NCBI GenBank assembly: GCA_028015205.1
Contig: CM051510.1
Span: forward strand, 32,364,580-32,428,579
Source of the DNA: Mytilisepta virgata
Lineage: Eukaryota > Mollusca > Bivalvia > Mytilida > Mytilidae
Reading direction: 5' to 3'
Length of the DNA stretch: 64,000 nt
The notes under the pieces were generated by a model. It saw nothing but the letters and a program-made list of their open reading frames with translations. It made no database searches and had not been told where the DNA came from. This document shows positions 10,311 through 22,101 of the stretch, one piece after another. Every line of letters begins with the position of its first letter. Position 1 is the first letter of the stretch. The position numbers and the translations under genes were made by a program.

Positions 10311-13055
10311 GTAATATTTTATAGCTGGTGTTTATCTTTACCTAATAGAAAATCATGAAATACCTACAAAATGATTTTCATGGCAATTTTTGTAAAGCAA
10401 GCAGTCGATAGATAATACGTATATGAAAGGCACAAAAACTTTAAAGTACAAATTGCACATCTATGTATTCTACGATATCTATTTCGAAGCACAAGGTGAA
10501 CACAATTCGTCGAATAATAAGTCGTCAGTTATGTGATAGGCCAAAATTGTTGAATGACCAAAATTGGAAATCATGCAAACTATGTCCAAAAAGGAGTGAA
10601 TTCTTAGCTTAAAGATTTTGTAACAGTAAATTTAAGGTATCAATTTCGGGCTATAATATAACTAGCTTTATAGTGATTAATAAATTTTATGTGATTATAA
10701 TGAGAATGCTAATGTACATAGTATATAATTTTTGGAAAATCATATTTGTTAGCGATATCTACATGTATTCTATGTAATTTCACTTCTCTTTGTGAAAACT
10801 TAATTAACCATATTTCATGGAGTATTGAGTTACATACATGTACATATTCTTTTGCTGATATTCAGCATTCAGTATTTGAAAGCAATATTCTATAAAAATC
10901 TGATATATAACCCAGATCGGATATATCGAATCGAGATAGTTAATTTATCTAATTTTAAAACCACAGCCTTAGCGAGAACTTTAAAATTAGAAATTTAACT
11001 ATTGAGATATGATATGAATGCGAAACATCGGTTCCTTACAGTCCTTGGTATATTTCGAAGACAACAAGAAACACTTTATTGCGATAAAATTGGTAAACTA
11101 TGAGCACAACAAAAAAGGCATGATTCAACAAAATTTGAAGTAGAATTGGTATCAAAGATAAGTTATGCAATCGTGACGACGACAGTAAATTTCCTACAGA
11201 ATTGGGATTGTGTGCTCTTAACAAAAACTTGATTGTGTACCTTTTTGGAAAGATTGCAAATCTTCCTATGCCATCGGCCCCAAAACCGAAAGTGTGGACT
11301 TTTCGACACCATCGGACATTAGTACATAAAATGTAGTTCCAATGATGACAGCATTTTAAAAAAATTACGAGTACTTTATTCTTGTTGATGATATCTGAAC
11401 TAATATTTTTAATTAACATAATCTATGTTATTTACCGAAATTTCCAAGAAAATAAAATGAATTTCCAAACATTATTTCGAAGACATGACGTGTGGCGGAT
11501 GAATATATCAAAATCTACGCAGATATAGAAGGCTTTTACATTCATAGTTTAATTTTAAAGATTATCGATTAATAAAAAGTATTATGTTGCTTTATAAATG
11601 TTAACGAATATTCTTTTAGGATTGACCCTTTTAAATTATGCATGTTTTTAACTTTCAGCCATTTCGTATTTCGGTCTGAGAAACGTGCTGTATGCATTTA
11701 AGTTACTCGTTTGAATTGTTTATTACAAAAAATCAATCTGCCAAACCTCTGCTTAAATTTCCATTGATAATTATGTATACCACAATTTCAAAATATTGAC
11801 GATGAAATGGATCAAGAATTTAATAGTAGAATGGATATATAGTTATTTCGGGAATCCAAAAATAACTCTGGGAATCCCCGTGCGTTCGCATTGACAAGGT
11901 GTAGAAAAACATAATCGTTTATCTAGATAAACTTGGAATTTTTTGATTATTTGGAGTTGAAATTTGAAAAGCAAGAATGAATGTTTAATCTTTTCTCTAT
12001 GCATAATAGATTGGTATTGTCAACCTGGACTGGCTGGAGGGCGATTAAGTAAAACTCAAATAAAACTTTCGTCAAAACTACAAAAGCGAAGTTTGAGTTG
12101 CCAATTATTTAATTACTCGCGTGATCCATTTCGATGGTCCAAATCATGAATATGACAGCCGATATTTTAAGGAAAGTCCGACTAGTGTAGTGAAAATAAT
12201 ATCCGTGTCGCCATTTTTTTCAATCGGTAATCGAAGGGAAATAATCCAAACAAATATGGGTAAATTTACTTGGCCCGCAGACAACTCAGACCATGGTAAG
12301 TCGGACCGGAATAACAATAATTTAAAAACAATGAAAGAGATACTGTGAATGAAGTAATGATTCGATTATATGAACTTCTTTATGTTGACTCTGTTGTAAA
12401 CATTTTGTAGACTGGCTTAGAAGGCATGCACGTTAAATTTGACTTAACAAAGTTGAACTGTAAATCAGAGAATGAATCTTAATTTCTTAAAAAAAAACAT
12501 TAGAATAAGACTAGCTCTTCAAATGAAAACATAATCAGTGCCGATTGGTGCTTTGGAACGTCACGTAATGACTTCTCCCTGTCTCCCTCCACTTCTTGTT
12601 AGCTTCAGGGATAAGAGTCATTTCTCCCTGTCATCCTAAGTAGTCCGCTGAGCCCTGGTCCCATATACATTAAAACTAACATTTTTGACACATTTCCATC
12701 CATGTTTTGAAAATACAGCCACTTTGATTGTTTACCTTCTGTTCCATTCACGTATAATAGGGTAGCGAGTAATCATCCGTTCTTGAAAACATGTCAAAAT
12801 TAATTGTGCATTTACTAATGTGACGGTTATTTCTTTAATGGACCCATTATTGGAGAAAAACCTTACAATTATCTCAGACATGCACGTGAATCTAATTTAT
12901 TTAAGTCATTTCAAGTAAAATTACGGCCCAGTAACACAATTTAGTAAAATGTATAACTTAAACACATTGAACCTTTGTTGAAAATTATCTTCGGAAAACG
13001 AATACACTCACTGTAATTGATCCCACATATCAGAGATAATATCTGTGATAAAATT

Positions 13056-13983
13056 ATGTCTCCCCTTCATAGAAAGGAGATATATTATTTTTGTAGTATT
13101 TATGTCGCCCCCAGACGTAGTCGGGACGACAAGTTGTTATTGTTCTGTTTCTTTGGGGTTATTTTTGTTTTTTTTTCTTCCACCTAATTTTTTCCGCACG
13201 AGTTCTCAGAGATGACTGGAACAATCTTTATGAAACTTCTCAATAATGATGATCACCAAGTCTAGTTGTGCATGTAACAATAAAAATTTTCAAAATGGCC
13301 GCCGTTGCCATGGAAACGGAAAAAGTATAAACAATTTTGGAAACTTTCTTATCTCAAAAACTGCACCATAGAATTCCATGAAACTTTGTACTTTTCTAAA
13401 GTATGAGTAGTAGAACGTGTTCATGGAAAAAAATGAGATCGGTTTGGTGGCCATTTTGAAAAATGTAAAAATGACGGAAAAATGAACATTGTCCAATTTC
13501 AATGAAAATTGATATCTAGGCTAAATTTGGGATGGCGAAGAAGATGCAATCATCAAAAAACAAAATTTTCAAAATGGCCGCCGTGGGCGCAATTGCAATT
13601 CTAGTTTTTATTCTTCTCAGCGAAGCTTGTCCGGGCCATTTCTTTTTTGTCTTTTGACCTAGGCTTATACCCTTTGTTATGTAGGTGTGTTGCCAAAGGG
13701 GGGGGGGGGTTGTCGTGTACCATTATAACCTTCATTTGACCATGACCTTTGACCTCAACGTCAAATTATGACAAGAATTATAGTATTTCCTTGTCCGGAT
13801 TGCAACTTTTTTGTCTTTTGACCTAGGCTTATGCCCTTGGGTATGTAGGTGTATTACCACGAGAGTGTGTCGCGTACCATTATGACCTTCATTTGACTTT
13901 GACCCTTGACCTCAAGGTCGCAAAAATTATTATTTTTATCCTAGAGGTAAATATTGATCTAGAATAAAGTGAAGGGGAGACAT
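13056..13983. mobile_element. Nonautonomous element with perfect 14-bp terminal inverted repeats
   Basis: ATGTCTCCCCTTCA at 13056-13069 is exactly reversed at 13970-13983. Inside are ATGGCCGCCGT motifs (13290s and 13570s) and two ~163-bp tandem units starting near 13645 and 13808 (each with TTTTGACCTAGGCTTAT and TGACCTCAA), plus a poly-G run. No transposase, so it is probably mobilised in trans or is an old satellite-bearing DNA element. Confidence 0.75.
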
Positions 13984-14121
13984 GTTTTGGTTTACAAAAC
14001 AGTTCCGCCTAGTTCCATTTGAAATTATACACAACTACAGTTGCAATCTTTCCAATGGTGATTTCCATCACTTTGATTAAGTCTAAATTTCGTAGTTCAT
14101 TGCTGAAAGTATTTTTTGTAG

Positions 14122-14442
14122 ATTCTAAACGGAAAAGTCATCAAGTTGTATTGGAAATAAAAACACCTTCTTCGTGGAGTAAAGATAACATTAATGAAAA
14201 ACTGGAAGAAAGACTTAAAAAGAAGGAAGAACACATAGAGGATGACATTGAATTAGTTAAATTTAAGTTTAAATGTCTCCTTCTTACTACAAGGGTATCT
14301 GAAAAATTGATAAATGATAAGCAAGCACTGGTGGCAGCTATTGGAGCTTTCCTAAAGAGTATCTTTGATGACTGTGGAATTGATACTAGCATTCCAGAGA
14401 CTGTGTTCATTATCATAGACATCTACTGTCCTTTAAAATCAG
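14122..14442 (+). CDS. Exon 6: first copy of repeated alpha/beta module
   Basis: Acceptor AGTATTTTTTGTAG, donor TCAG|GTATAT, phase 1-1, residues 419-525. It begins with a strand (VVLEIKTP), then a charged Lys/Glu helix (about 440-460), then a strand-helix-helix-strand unit at about 460-520 containing A-I-G-A-F-L-K-S-I-x3-C and VFIIIDIY. The same unit recurs in exon 10 (649-712), implying internal duplication. The module matches no family I can name with certainty. It lies about 140 bp after a TIR element. Confidence 0.75.
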
Positions 14443-14569
14443 GTATATATCATATAGTAGTTCTACCGTTGTAATTTATATACTCGGTCAAAAGTTAAGC
14501 CTCAACTAATTTTAAAGTTGTCAAATTACAATTTCGATTTACTTATTAGTTGTACTTTTGTATCATTGT

Positions 14570-14900
14570 ATCATTGCTTTTGCCCTTTGTCGTCTTATTC
14601 GTGTTTCCGTTTGTGTTTCTTTATTAGTTAGCTTCCATCTTATGGGTAATCATACTGTATTGTCTTTTATATTGTGGATCAAAATAGATAATGCGTTTTT
14701 GGTAACCTAAAAACCGGGTTAACTTCACCATTAATAATAGTCGGTACCAAGTCATCCTATCTTGAGGCCCATTTGATTATATGTTTGTGTTTTCCGGAAG
14801 TTTATGTTGTTTTAGTCGGAAATTCGATTGGGTGACTTCGGTTGATTGGCATGTCGTAATTGACCTTTCCTGTTAGCTTTTGTATTGAATAATTGCATGT
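14570..14900 (+). mobile_element. Diverged RT-family tail fragment
   Basis: It contains TTTGTCGTCTTATTCGTGTT, GGTTAACTTCACC and GACCTTTCCTGTTAGC, matching the tails at 15330-15440 and 17240-17510 more weakly. Confidence 0.45.
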
Positions 14901-15269
14901 TGTTGCTTGTAAAGGAAGATAAAAAAACAAGTTCTTTTCTTTTTCCGTAATGTATATATGAATCGATAGATAAATCTAAGTTTTGACAATGTAAGGAATT
15001 GGAATAAGTATTACTGAGACAGAAAGACTAAACAATGTCCTTTGACTATTATGTATTTATCTAACAGATAAAAATGCAGTTATGTACCTTTGATAGATTA
15101 CTGGAGCTCAATCCATAGAGCTGATAAGCACATCCAGAGGTGGCGGATGGGGAATGGGGAAATTGTTGTGTCAGGTCATGATACGAAAATCTGACCACGA
15201 ACCAATGTGGGTAACATACTTGAATAATGCCACGTTCTCTGCACACTGAATACCATTTCTAGCACGGCG

Positions 15270-15500
15270 GGTGTCTTGCAAGAAGCAGGAACTGCTGACC
15301 CTTCCGGAGCACCTGAGTTCACCACTGATTTTTTGTGGGGTCTTGCTGCTTGTTTCTGTTTGTAGTTTTTGTTTTTTTGTGTTGTTTGTTACTTTGACCT
15401 TTGTCGTCTTATTGGTGTTTCCGTTTGTGCTTTTGTCAACGGACTTCCCCTCTTTTAATATTTCGGTATTCATATGTTTTCTTGCAGTTTCTACTTAAGG
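15270..15500 (+). mobile_element. RT-family tail fragment, plus strand
   Basis: GCAGGAACTGCTGACCCTTC and GGAGCACCTGAGTTCAC match the 3' tail at 206-238 and 45320-45356, followed by the family's T/G-rich tail. The protein-like reading on the minus strand is low complexity. Confidence 0.6.
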
Positions 15501-15757
15501 CTAATTTATTCGTCCCTTTCAACGATTATGTTCGAGTGAGAAACAAGGAAGGTATATGATTGAACAAAATTTTAGAATTATTGATAGTACACTGTTATGC
15601 ATATTCAGGGCTCTCTTTAAATTTGAAATCACAAATATCTGTATTTTTAAAAGAAAAGTGAAGATCAGTGTATTTTGACAAAGAGAATGTACAAGCAGAT
15701 TTGCAGTTAATCTCGTAAATCTCTCCGAAGTCTGACGTTACAATAATTACTACCGTT

Positions 15758-16460
15758 GTAAATAAACAACAAAATGAAAAACAGGAAAGGTCAACAATGA
15801 CATACCAATCAGTCAAAGCATCCCAATTGACAACTCCGGACAAAACGAATAACAGAAAATAAATTGAGGACAAGAGGATAAAACACAAACATGAACACAA
15901 CAGAGTCAGGATAGTTTGAATCGGTACAGACACTGAACAGTGGTGAGGTTAACCCGGTTGTATGGTTAACCAAATCTCATGCATATCTATCCTGACACCC
16001 TGGTGTATAAGACATCTACCAGCAGGAACCAAAACAGCATGATTACTAACAAGGTGACCGCTTGCCAGAACTACAAAATTAAACTGGTCTGTACATAGGT
16101 TAGATAGTAGAGTCAGAATGTGCTCGTTTTAAATGTAAAACTAGCTATGGCTCTGAAAGCTTCAAGTTGGATATTGTCGCTCTAATATACAAAAAATCTG
16201 AAATATCACTCCCATAAAGAGTTAATGCTATGTCATCATAGAGTTCATAGAAATTGGTAGCAAGAGGCCAGTATGAATTTAAAGTATTCAAGTCATTTGA
16301 TGGAAGAGCAATTTTTACAGAATTGCACACACTTTCATATTTGTAGCCCTTACTGTGAAAAGATCGTAAGTAACTACCAAGTTTCCATGGGTTATTGGCG
16401 AGAATTTTGCATTTATTTACGATATCACAATAGAAACTAAGATTGGAAATAAACAACAAA
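15758..16460 (-). mobile_element. RT-family fragment with second ORF segment, minus strand
   Basis: Minus-strand 16145-16459 stays open for 104 codons (SFHSKGYKYESVCNSVKIAL, YELYDDIALTLYGSDISDFL). The same segment in broken form lies at 5400-5640 and 53480-53720, always downstream of the RT part. The tail runs down to about 15758. Confidence 0.65.
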
Positions 16461-16499
16461 ATGGACTACAGGATAGGTCAACAATGACACCAATCAATC

Positions 16500-16830
16500 A
16501 AAGCAAATTCATGATAAGTGCCTTTCTGGAAGCCGGGTATTAAGATAAAAGATTTGGGTATCTATTATAAAACTTTTTAAAAGTATCAAGCAGCTTGTGA
16601 AATCTAAAACCCTGTAATAGAAGTTTTTTTTTTTGTAATCTTATGGTTTGAAATCTTTACTCAGGCCGCCTCCGGCAAGAAAGGGGACGTTAGTAATTTG
16701 AACATAAAAATCGTCCCTTTTATCATAAATTTCAGGATGTGTCTCTCCTTTTTCGAAATCCATGGAAAGATCTAGAAAAGAAGAGCATTTATCCTATAGC
16801 TTTGTTCAAATGTAGCTGTTTTTGGATAAA
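16500..16830 (-). mobile_element. RT-family fragment (YDKRDDF motif), minus strand
   Basis: The reverse strand encodes YDKRDDFYVQITNVPFLAGG near 16670-16740, the same motif as at 5900 and 23200. It lies directly upstream, in element orientation, of the 16145-16459 segment, so both are one damaged copy with an insertion or rearrangement between. Confidence 0.6.
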
Positions 16831-16989
16831 TGACTGGTGTAAATGATTTGAAACGTAAATGACTTTGACTGTGTTGTATAACATGAATATTCAAAACCAG
16901 AACCGGTTTGATCACTAATAAACTTCAATTAAAGAGGGACTATCTATTTGTTTTAATGAAACACTTTATGATAAACTTTGAAAAGATAC

Positions 16990-17510
16990 AGGAATTCCAA
17001 GGTACATTTTCAGAAAAAAACGATGTATATTTGCTGTTTTACATATGGCGTCTACGTTTCTCAGCTTATTCGATTATTCAAGGGCATGCGTGAGTTACAA
17101 TGACTTTCGACAAGGCTGATAGTTGTTGTCACAAAAGCTGCTTAACTAGTCTAAACGAGCACATTCTGACCCTGCTATCTCAGTTACATGTATGTACTGT
17201 CCAATTCGATTTTGCAGTTCTAGCAAGCGGTCGATCACATTGTTGTTAATCATACTGTGTTTGTTTTTATAGTGTGTCTTATACACCAGAGGGTCAGAAT
17301 AGTTCAGTCGGAAGTTTGGGTACCCTTAAAACCGGTTTAACCCACCACTTCAGTTTCTGTACAAAATTAGAATATCCTGACTCTCTGTTGTGTTCATGTA
17401 TGTTTTGTGGTTTTTTAGTGTTATTTTATGTCATTTGTTTGCGGAGTTGTCAGTTGGGCTGCTATGATGGAATATTATGGCATTATTGACCTTTCCTGTT
17501 ATCCATTTGA
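16990..17510 (+). mobile_element. RT-family 3' part and tail, plus strand
   Basis: YGVYVSQLIR is readable near 17040, then the family tail with GTGTCTTATACACCAGAGGG, AAACCGGTTTAACCCACCAC and TGACCTTTCCTGTTATCCAT. It is head-to-head with the minus-strand copy at 15758-16830. Confidence 0.6.
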
Positions 17511-17656
17511 GGTTGAACTAAAATGGATTTTTTTCCTATAAATTCACATTAGAATGCATAAGAGCATGCAACTACGTGCATGAAAATATCGTAACAGCAC
17601 ACAGCATAAAATACATTTAATTTACTAAATTTACTATATTTAGAATAATATTTCAG

Positions 17657-17743
17657 AGGAACAAGATGTTGCAATAAAAGATTATGCAAGACCATACAGT
17701 AGTCAGAAACAGTTTATTGCAGTTGAGGCCAAATCAAAGAAAG
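17657..17743 (+). CDS. Exon 7: small linker exon
   Basis: Acceptor AATATTTCAG, donor AAAG|GTACAG, 87 nt, phase 1-1, residues 526-554. It reads EEQDVAIKDYARPYSSQKQF then IAVEAKSKK, polar and probably flexible. It is supported by strong sites at both ends and by phase agreement with exons 6 and 8. No domain. Confidence 0.65.
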
Positions 17744-18006
17744 GTACAGTATCTTCATGTATTTCGAATAGCTTGGATAAGAAAGGTATCGTCATTCATT
17801 GTATATATTTACTACTCGATCTGTTTCCTTTTACCTTTATCATAGAAAGGTTATATTTTGTTTCATTTTACGCGATATTATTACGCAACGCCATTTAAGA
17901 CGTAGTTAATTATCTTAATTAATTCTCATATACAGTAACTTTGATCGTTTGTTGGAGAAATCTGTGTCAACATTCTATTTTTAAGTAATATGTATATGAA
18001 TTTCAG

Positions 18007-18087
18007 CTGATACCCATGATGTTATGGATGTAGATACAACCGATTTTCGTGGTAAAGCTATAAAACAAGAAATGCTTGAGAGAACTG
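18007..18087 (+). CDS. Exon 8: small acidic linker exon
   Basis: Acceptor GAATTTCAG, donor ACTG|GTAATT, 81 nt, phase 1-1, residues 555-581. The translation (ADTHDVMDVDTTDFRGKAIK and on) is acidic then mixed and probably disordered. No domain. Mini-exons of this size recur through the middle of the gene. Confidence 0.62.
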
Positions 18088-18762
18088 GTAATTTACTTAT
18101 ACACATAATACATCTAAAATGCCACAAATTTTATTAACGATCTCACCCTTACTAAGGTAGACAGGTATCGCATAGCATACAAACGTCCAATTTTTTCTGG
18201 CAGTTCTTTTGCATACTATCTAGACTTAAAGGTGAGAACATTGATTATTTATTCCTGTTGCAAATAATAAAAATGCACAATTTAGGAATAACTTGATAAT
18301 TCTATATTTAAATCCATTTAAAATTTCACCGTAATTCTTTTTTCTTGTATCAGGCCAAGTGCTGAATTTGAAAACTACTTCGGCAGTTTTGATATGTACT
18401 TTTTTTTCACAGAATTAAAACTACTAATACTGAAAAATGATGAACTGTTTAACCCAGGTTCCAAAAGATTTTAAAAATTCAATTTTTCTAAGACTAAAGA
18501 TCCTCTTAAAGTAAAAATTCTTCATTGGAACACAGGGATTTATGTTAAACATTGCTTTTAGAATACCACCAGTACCACCATTTGTTTTCTACACATTTCA
18601 TCATTGAGACTTTAATCGGTTTTCGAACACTTTGATCTCGAGCACTGCTGATGAGTTGTCGGTCAACGAAATGGCCAAACAGTGCATCGAATTTATTTTG
18701 GTATTTTGTGGTAAGTTTTATTACATTTTGTTTTGCTATATCATATTCTGACTTTTTAATAG

Positions 18763-18861
18763 AAAACATTTTAATAAAAGTTGAAAACATACAGTTCAAC
18801 CTGACATTTAAAGGACTTCCATATGACTTTGAGAATGATGATACGACATCAGTGAACAAAG
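18763..18861 (+). CDS. Exon 9: beta-rich mini-exon leading into second module
   Basis: Phase 1-1, residues 582-614; donor AAAG|GTTAGT. I chose acceptor GACTTTTTAATAG at 18761-18762 because of its good pyrimidine tract. An in-phase AG 18 nt downstream would drop six residues. The translation alternates hydrophobic residues (NILIKVENIQFNLTFKGLPY), suggesting two beta strands, then an acidic tail. Confidence 0.6.
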
Positions 18862-19418
18862 GTTAGTAGTTTATACGAGTCAATATCTAATTTAAATAAT
18901 TTTAATACAAGTAGATATAAAGTTAAGTTTAAAACAATCAACTTAGACCTTCATTGACAGAGATAATATAAAAATAAAAAAGATATTATTTTTCTTTTGC
19001 AGTACATAAAGTATCCATTAAAATAATCTCATTTGGTTCTTCGAACTCTGTAAATGTAAACATGACAGAAAATTTACGGTCATCACCACGATCCAACTAT
19101 GGAAAGAAACAATCTCACAACTCGCCGAATCTGACACTTCACTTGATGTTACCCACTTGGAAATGACGTGTCGTTAACATTTCGGCACATGATTACACTG
19201 CCGGAGCCTTTGTTGGCACACCCGAAACTTAACATGTCAAAAGTTAGCTTTCTTCATCGCCACTATTTTAATAAATCATTCTAATGTCTTTAATGCATAC
19301 TGAACATTATCCCAAAATTTTAGAAATACTTCATTTTGAGATAAATACATATGTACAACATCTACTACCTTCTTCTTATGAACCTGTACTTAAATGTGAT
19401 TTTTGTTTTGTTTTGCAG

Positions 19419-19736
19419 AGACTGATTACAGTTTTTTGGGATGGACATGGGATTGCCCCAAACACTGGGATTTGTCCAAAATTGTTTCGGTTGTAAATGA
19501 TACGTTATCCGGAACTACCGATTGGTTTCAGATAGACTTTGTTCACATTGGCGCTAGTGGAAAACTGGAAATGCAAACTTGTACACAGGAACATGTCTTT
19601 AATTCTTTATTGGGTTTGAAATCGGCTGTGGATACTTTTCTTGGAAAAATTGTGGAGGCATGCAATTTGAAACCAGATTTTGCTGAATCAGTTTCCATCA
19701 ATGTTGTCTACCTTTCAGGAATAATGAAGGAAATTG
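19419..19736 (+). CDS. Exon 10: second copy of repeated alpha/beta module
   Basis: Acceptor TTTTGTTTTGTTTTGCAG is excellent; donor ATTG|GTAAGT; 318 nt, phase 1-1, residues 615-720. It opens with a Trp-rich stretch (FLGWTWDCPKHWDLSKI), then the strand-helix-helix-strand unit at 649-712 with A-V-D-T-F-L-G-K-I-x3-C and VSINVVYL. The A, F, L, I and C positions are identical with exon 6 and the surrounding hydrophobic pattern matches. Function unknown. This is one of the best-supported exons. Confidence 0.8.
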
Positions 19737-20516
19737 GTAAGTTCTTTTCAATAATCAAATAAAATAAAAATATAAAAAACTAATCAGTTATTATTGATTA
19801 GGAAGTTAATGCCTGTTATATCAGAATTCAGGATGTTTAAAATAAAGGTATGTCAAATTTAGATTTATCGTTAAGAAATAATATTATTCTTGTATGAAAT
19901 GAATTATAGTTATTTTTCGAAGTGGATTTAGTACATCAGGCGAACTTGGGTTACGACATTAATATTATGTTATATGATGAAAATCCATGCATAACTCATA
20001 GCGCTTAATCCACGTTTAACCACTGTGTTATAGTAATACAGTTTTTGATACCAATCATGCTGCACAAATGTTTGTAGATTTACGACTCACTAGTTGTGCT
20101 CAAGGCATTAAATGTTAAATAAAATGATCAAAAACGTTAAATAACAAATTCAAAACGACAAAATGACCAGAGTGGTAAGGCCAAAATCATCTAAATGGCA
20201 AGGTCATGCACAATAGAGGTACTCATTATTTTTCACATTATTTAACATTTTTGTAATTATACACTGTGTTTGCCCATTTCAACATATGATTTATGATCAA
20301 AAGTTCTCAAGGCAACAGAATTAGAAAAGTTGACGAAAATAGCCCATAGTGCCGAGGAGCATATTGAAGTCCAAAATTATTTAAAAGGGGAAGTGAAAAA
20401 CATGTAGACATTTGACTGCGTCTTCCAGAGTTAAAGAAGTATGAAAAACAAACAATTTTTGGGGTTTATTTATTGTAGTCAATGCATTTAAGTACCTTTC
20501 TCTTTTTTATATTCAG

Positions 20517-20675
20517 AGGAGTTAAAAGATGAGCACAGATTGACTTCAGTTGATACAAAAGCTGATGATAAAAAAAGCATCATGGTAAAATGTCAATCTT
20601 GTGGAGACAAATTTGTATGTGAAAACTGCGAGACGTATTTGAATACGATACTTCGTCAATCAAGGATGATAAAAA
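20517..20675 (+). CDS. Exon 11: C2C2 zinc-knuckle-like exon
   Basis: Acceptor TTTTTTATATTCAG, donor AAAA|GTAAGT, phase 1-1, residues 721-773. It contains C-x2-C-x5-C-x2-C (KCQSCGDKFVCENC; Cys746, 749, 755, 758), a spacing expected to bind one zinc ion. A Lys/Asp-rich linker precedes it and a basic helix follows. It could be half of a degenerate B-box or RING, but only four ligands are visible. Confidence 0.75.
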
Positions 20676-21289
20676 GTAAGTTATTACGTTTTCATTCTGG
20701 CTTATTTCTAATAGATAATTTATTTATAGTTAATCTCAAATGTAGCTCACCAATATTAATTTCAAATTACAGTTCTGAGAAATTGATATAATTTGGTTTG
20801 CTATTGGAACAATATCCATTGATTAAACGAATAATTTTAACAATCTGCCACGAATAGATAGTAGCATTTCTATGTTTTTCCTTGCTTTATTGGATCTGTC
20901 ATTGGAATAGACCAAATAATTTCACCTCAAATCTACTTAATTGTAGAAAAGGGCAAAAATGTGTTTTAAAGTTCATGAGTGTTAATTCATACGACCATTT
21001 AAGGGTTATACAAATAAACCCAATTTTACCAAATTCTCTGATGTACAAAATGTCGATTTCTTCGATTTACGACTCCTCGGTTGTGATATAAGCTGTAATC
21101 CCAAACATTGAAGAGCAAATTTTAACAAAAGCTAAAGCCAAAACCATCTATGAATAGAGCAGTGTGTGAGGGACATTCTACTTAGTTTTCACAAAATTTT
21201 ATTTTTGTTACTTTAGATACCAAGTATGAAATACCAAAACCCATAACATTAAAAAACATTTCAGAAAGGATGCCAAAGCTTATTAAGTA

Positions 21290-21500
21290 AAGTCAATAAA
21301 TACCAAAGGGATATTCGAAGGAGGGGAAAATCGAAACAACTGACAAACGCCGGAGAACAACAAAGACAAGACCAAAATAATCCCTGCACTACAATTAAAA
21401 ACCTAAAACATTAAAAAAAACCGGGGGGTAGACTCAGGTGCTCCGGATGAGTAAGCAGTCTCTGCTTCCTACAAGACACCCGCCATGCTGTCCATGTCAA
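21290..21500 (-). mobile_element. RT-family tail fragment, minus strand
   Basis: It contains CTCAGGTGCTCCGGATGAGT and CAAGACACCCGCCATGCTGT, the reverse of the tail at 15270-15330. Confidence 0.55.
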
Positions 21501-21967
21501 ATTCTGTATGAGGAAGTGAAATCATCAATGGAACAGGTCCATTTTCATACCTGTCAACCAATTCATGATGACGTCCATAAAACCTTAATAAGGATAACTC
21601 TAAATAAGACAAAAAATATTAAATAATTAATCATTATTTGGCGTGTGTACTTTTATCTTTAACTACATTCAAACTGCCAGTGTAAGGGAGAATGTTGACA
21701 CCATGGAAAAGTTACTGGTCACTTTTTTTAACGTAAAAATTATTGATTAAAAAACCACTGAATTTTGGTCAGCTCAATTTTCACCGGTTGGTACCAAATT
21801 TCAAGCGATAGTTTTTGACTTGCCAGCGACGAAGAGTCGCAAAGGCAAGATAGGTATCACTTTCCGCCGGCGGCTGTGGAGGCGTAAACTTTTTTAAAAC
21901 TTTAAAAACTTTGCACACATAATACCTACCATTAAGATTTATGGTCCACAGATAGCGGTTTTCCGTA

Positions 21968-22101
21968 ATATACTTGTCTTGTGACTCTGACCTCATTTTA
22001 ATGGTTTACTGACTTCATAATCATAAACATAAACATATACTTGTCTTGTGACTCTGACCTCATTTTAATGGTTCACTGACTTCATAATCATAAACATAAA
22101 T
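21968..22101. repeat. Two-copy 67-bp tandem duplication
   Basis: Two adjacent units starting ATATACTTGTCTTGTGACTC differ by very few bases (for example GGTTTACTG versus GGTTCACTG). The near-identity implies a recent duplication. It abuts the 147-bp array. Confidence 0.9.

Noticed and set aside
12121..12348. Open frame with a good internal donor ATG|GTAAGT at about 12294
   Set aside because: Inclusion between exons 5 and 6 is unnecessary, since those join directly in phase, and no convincing acceptor precedes it.
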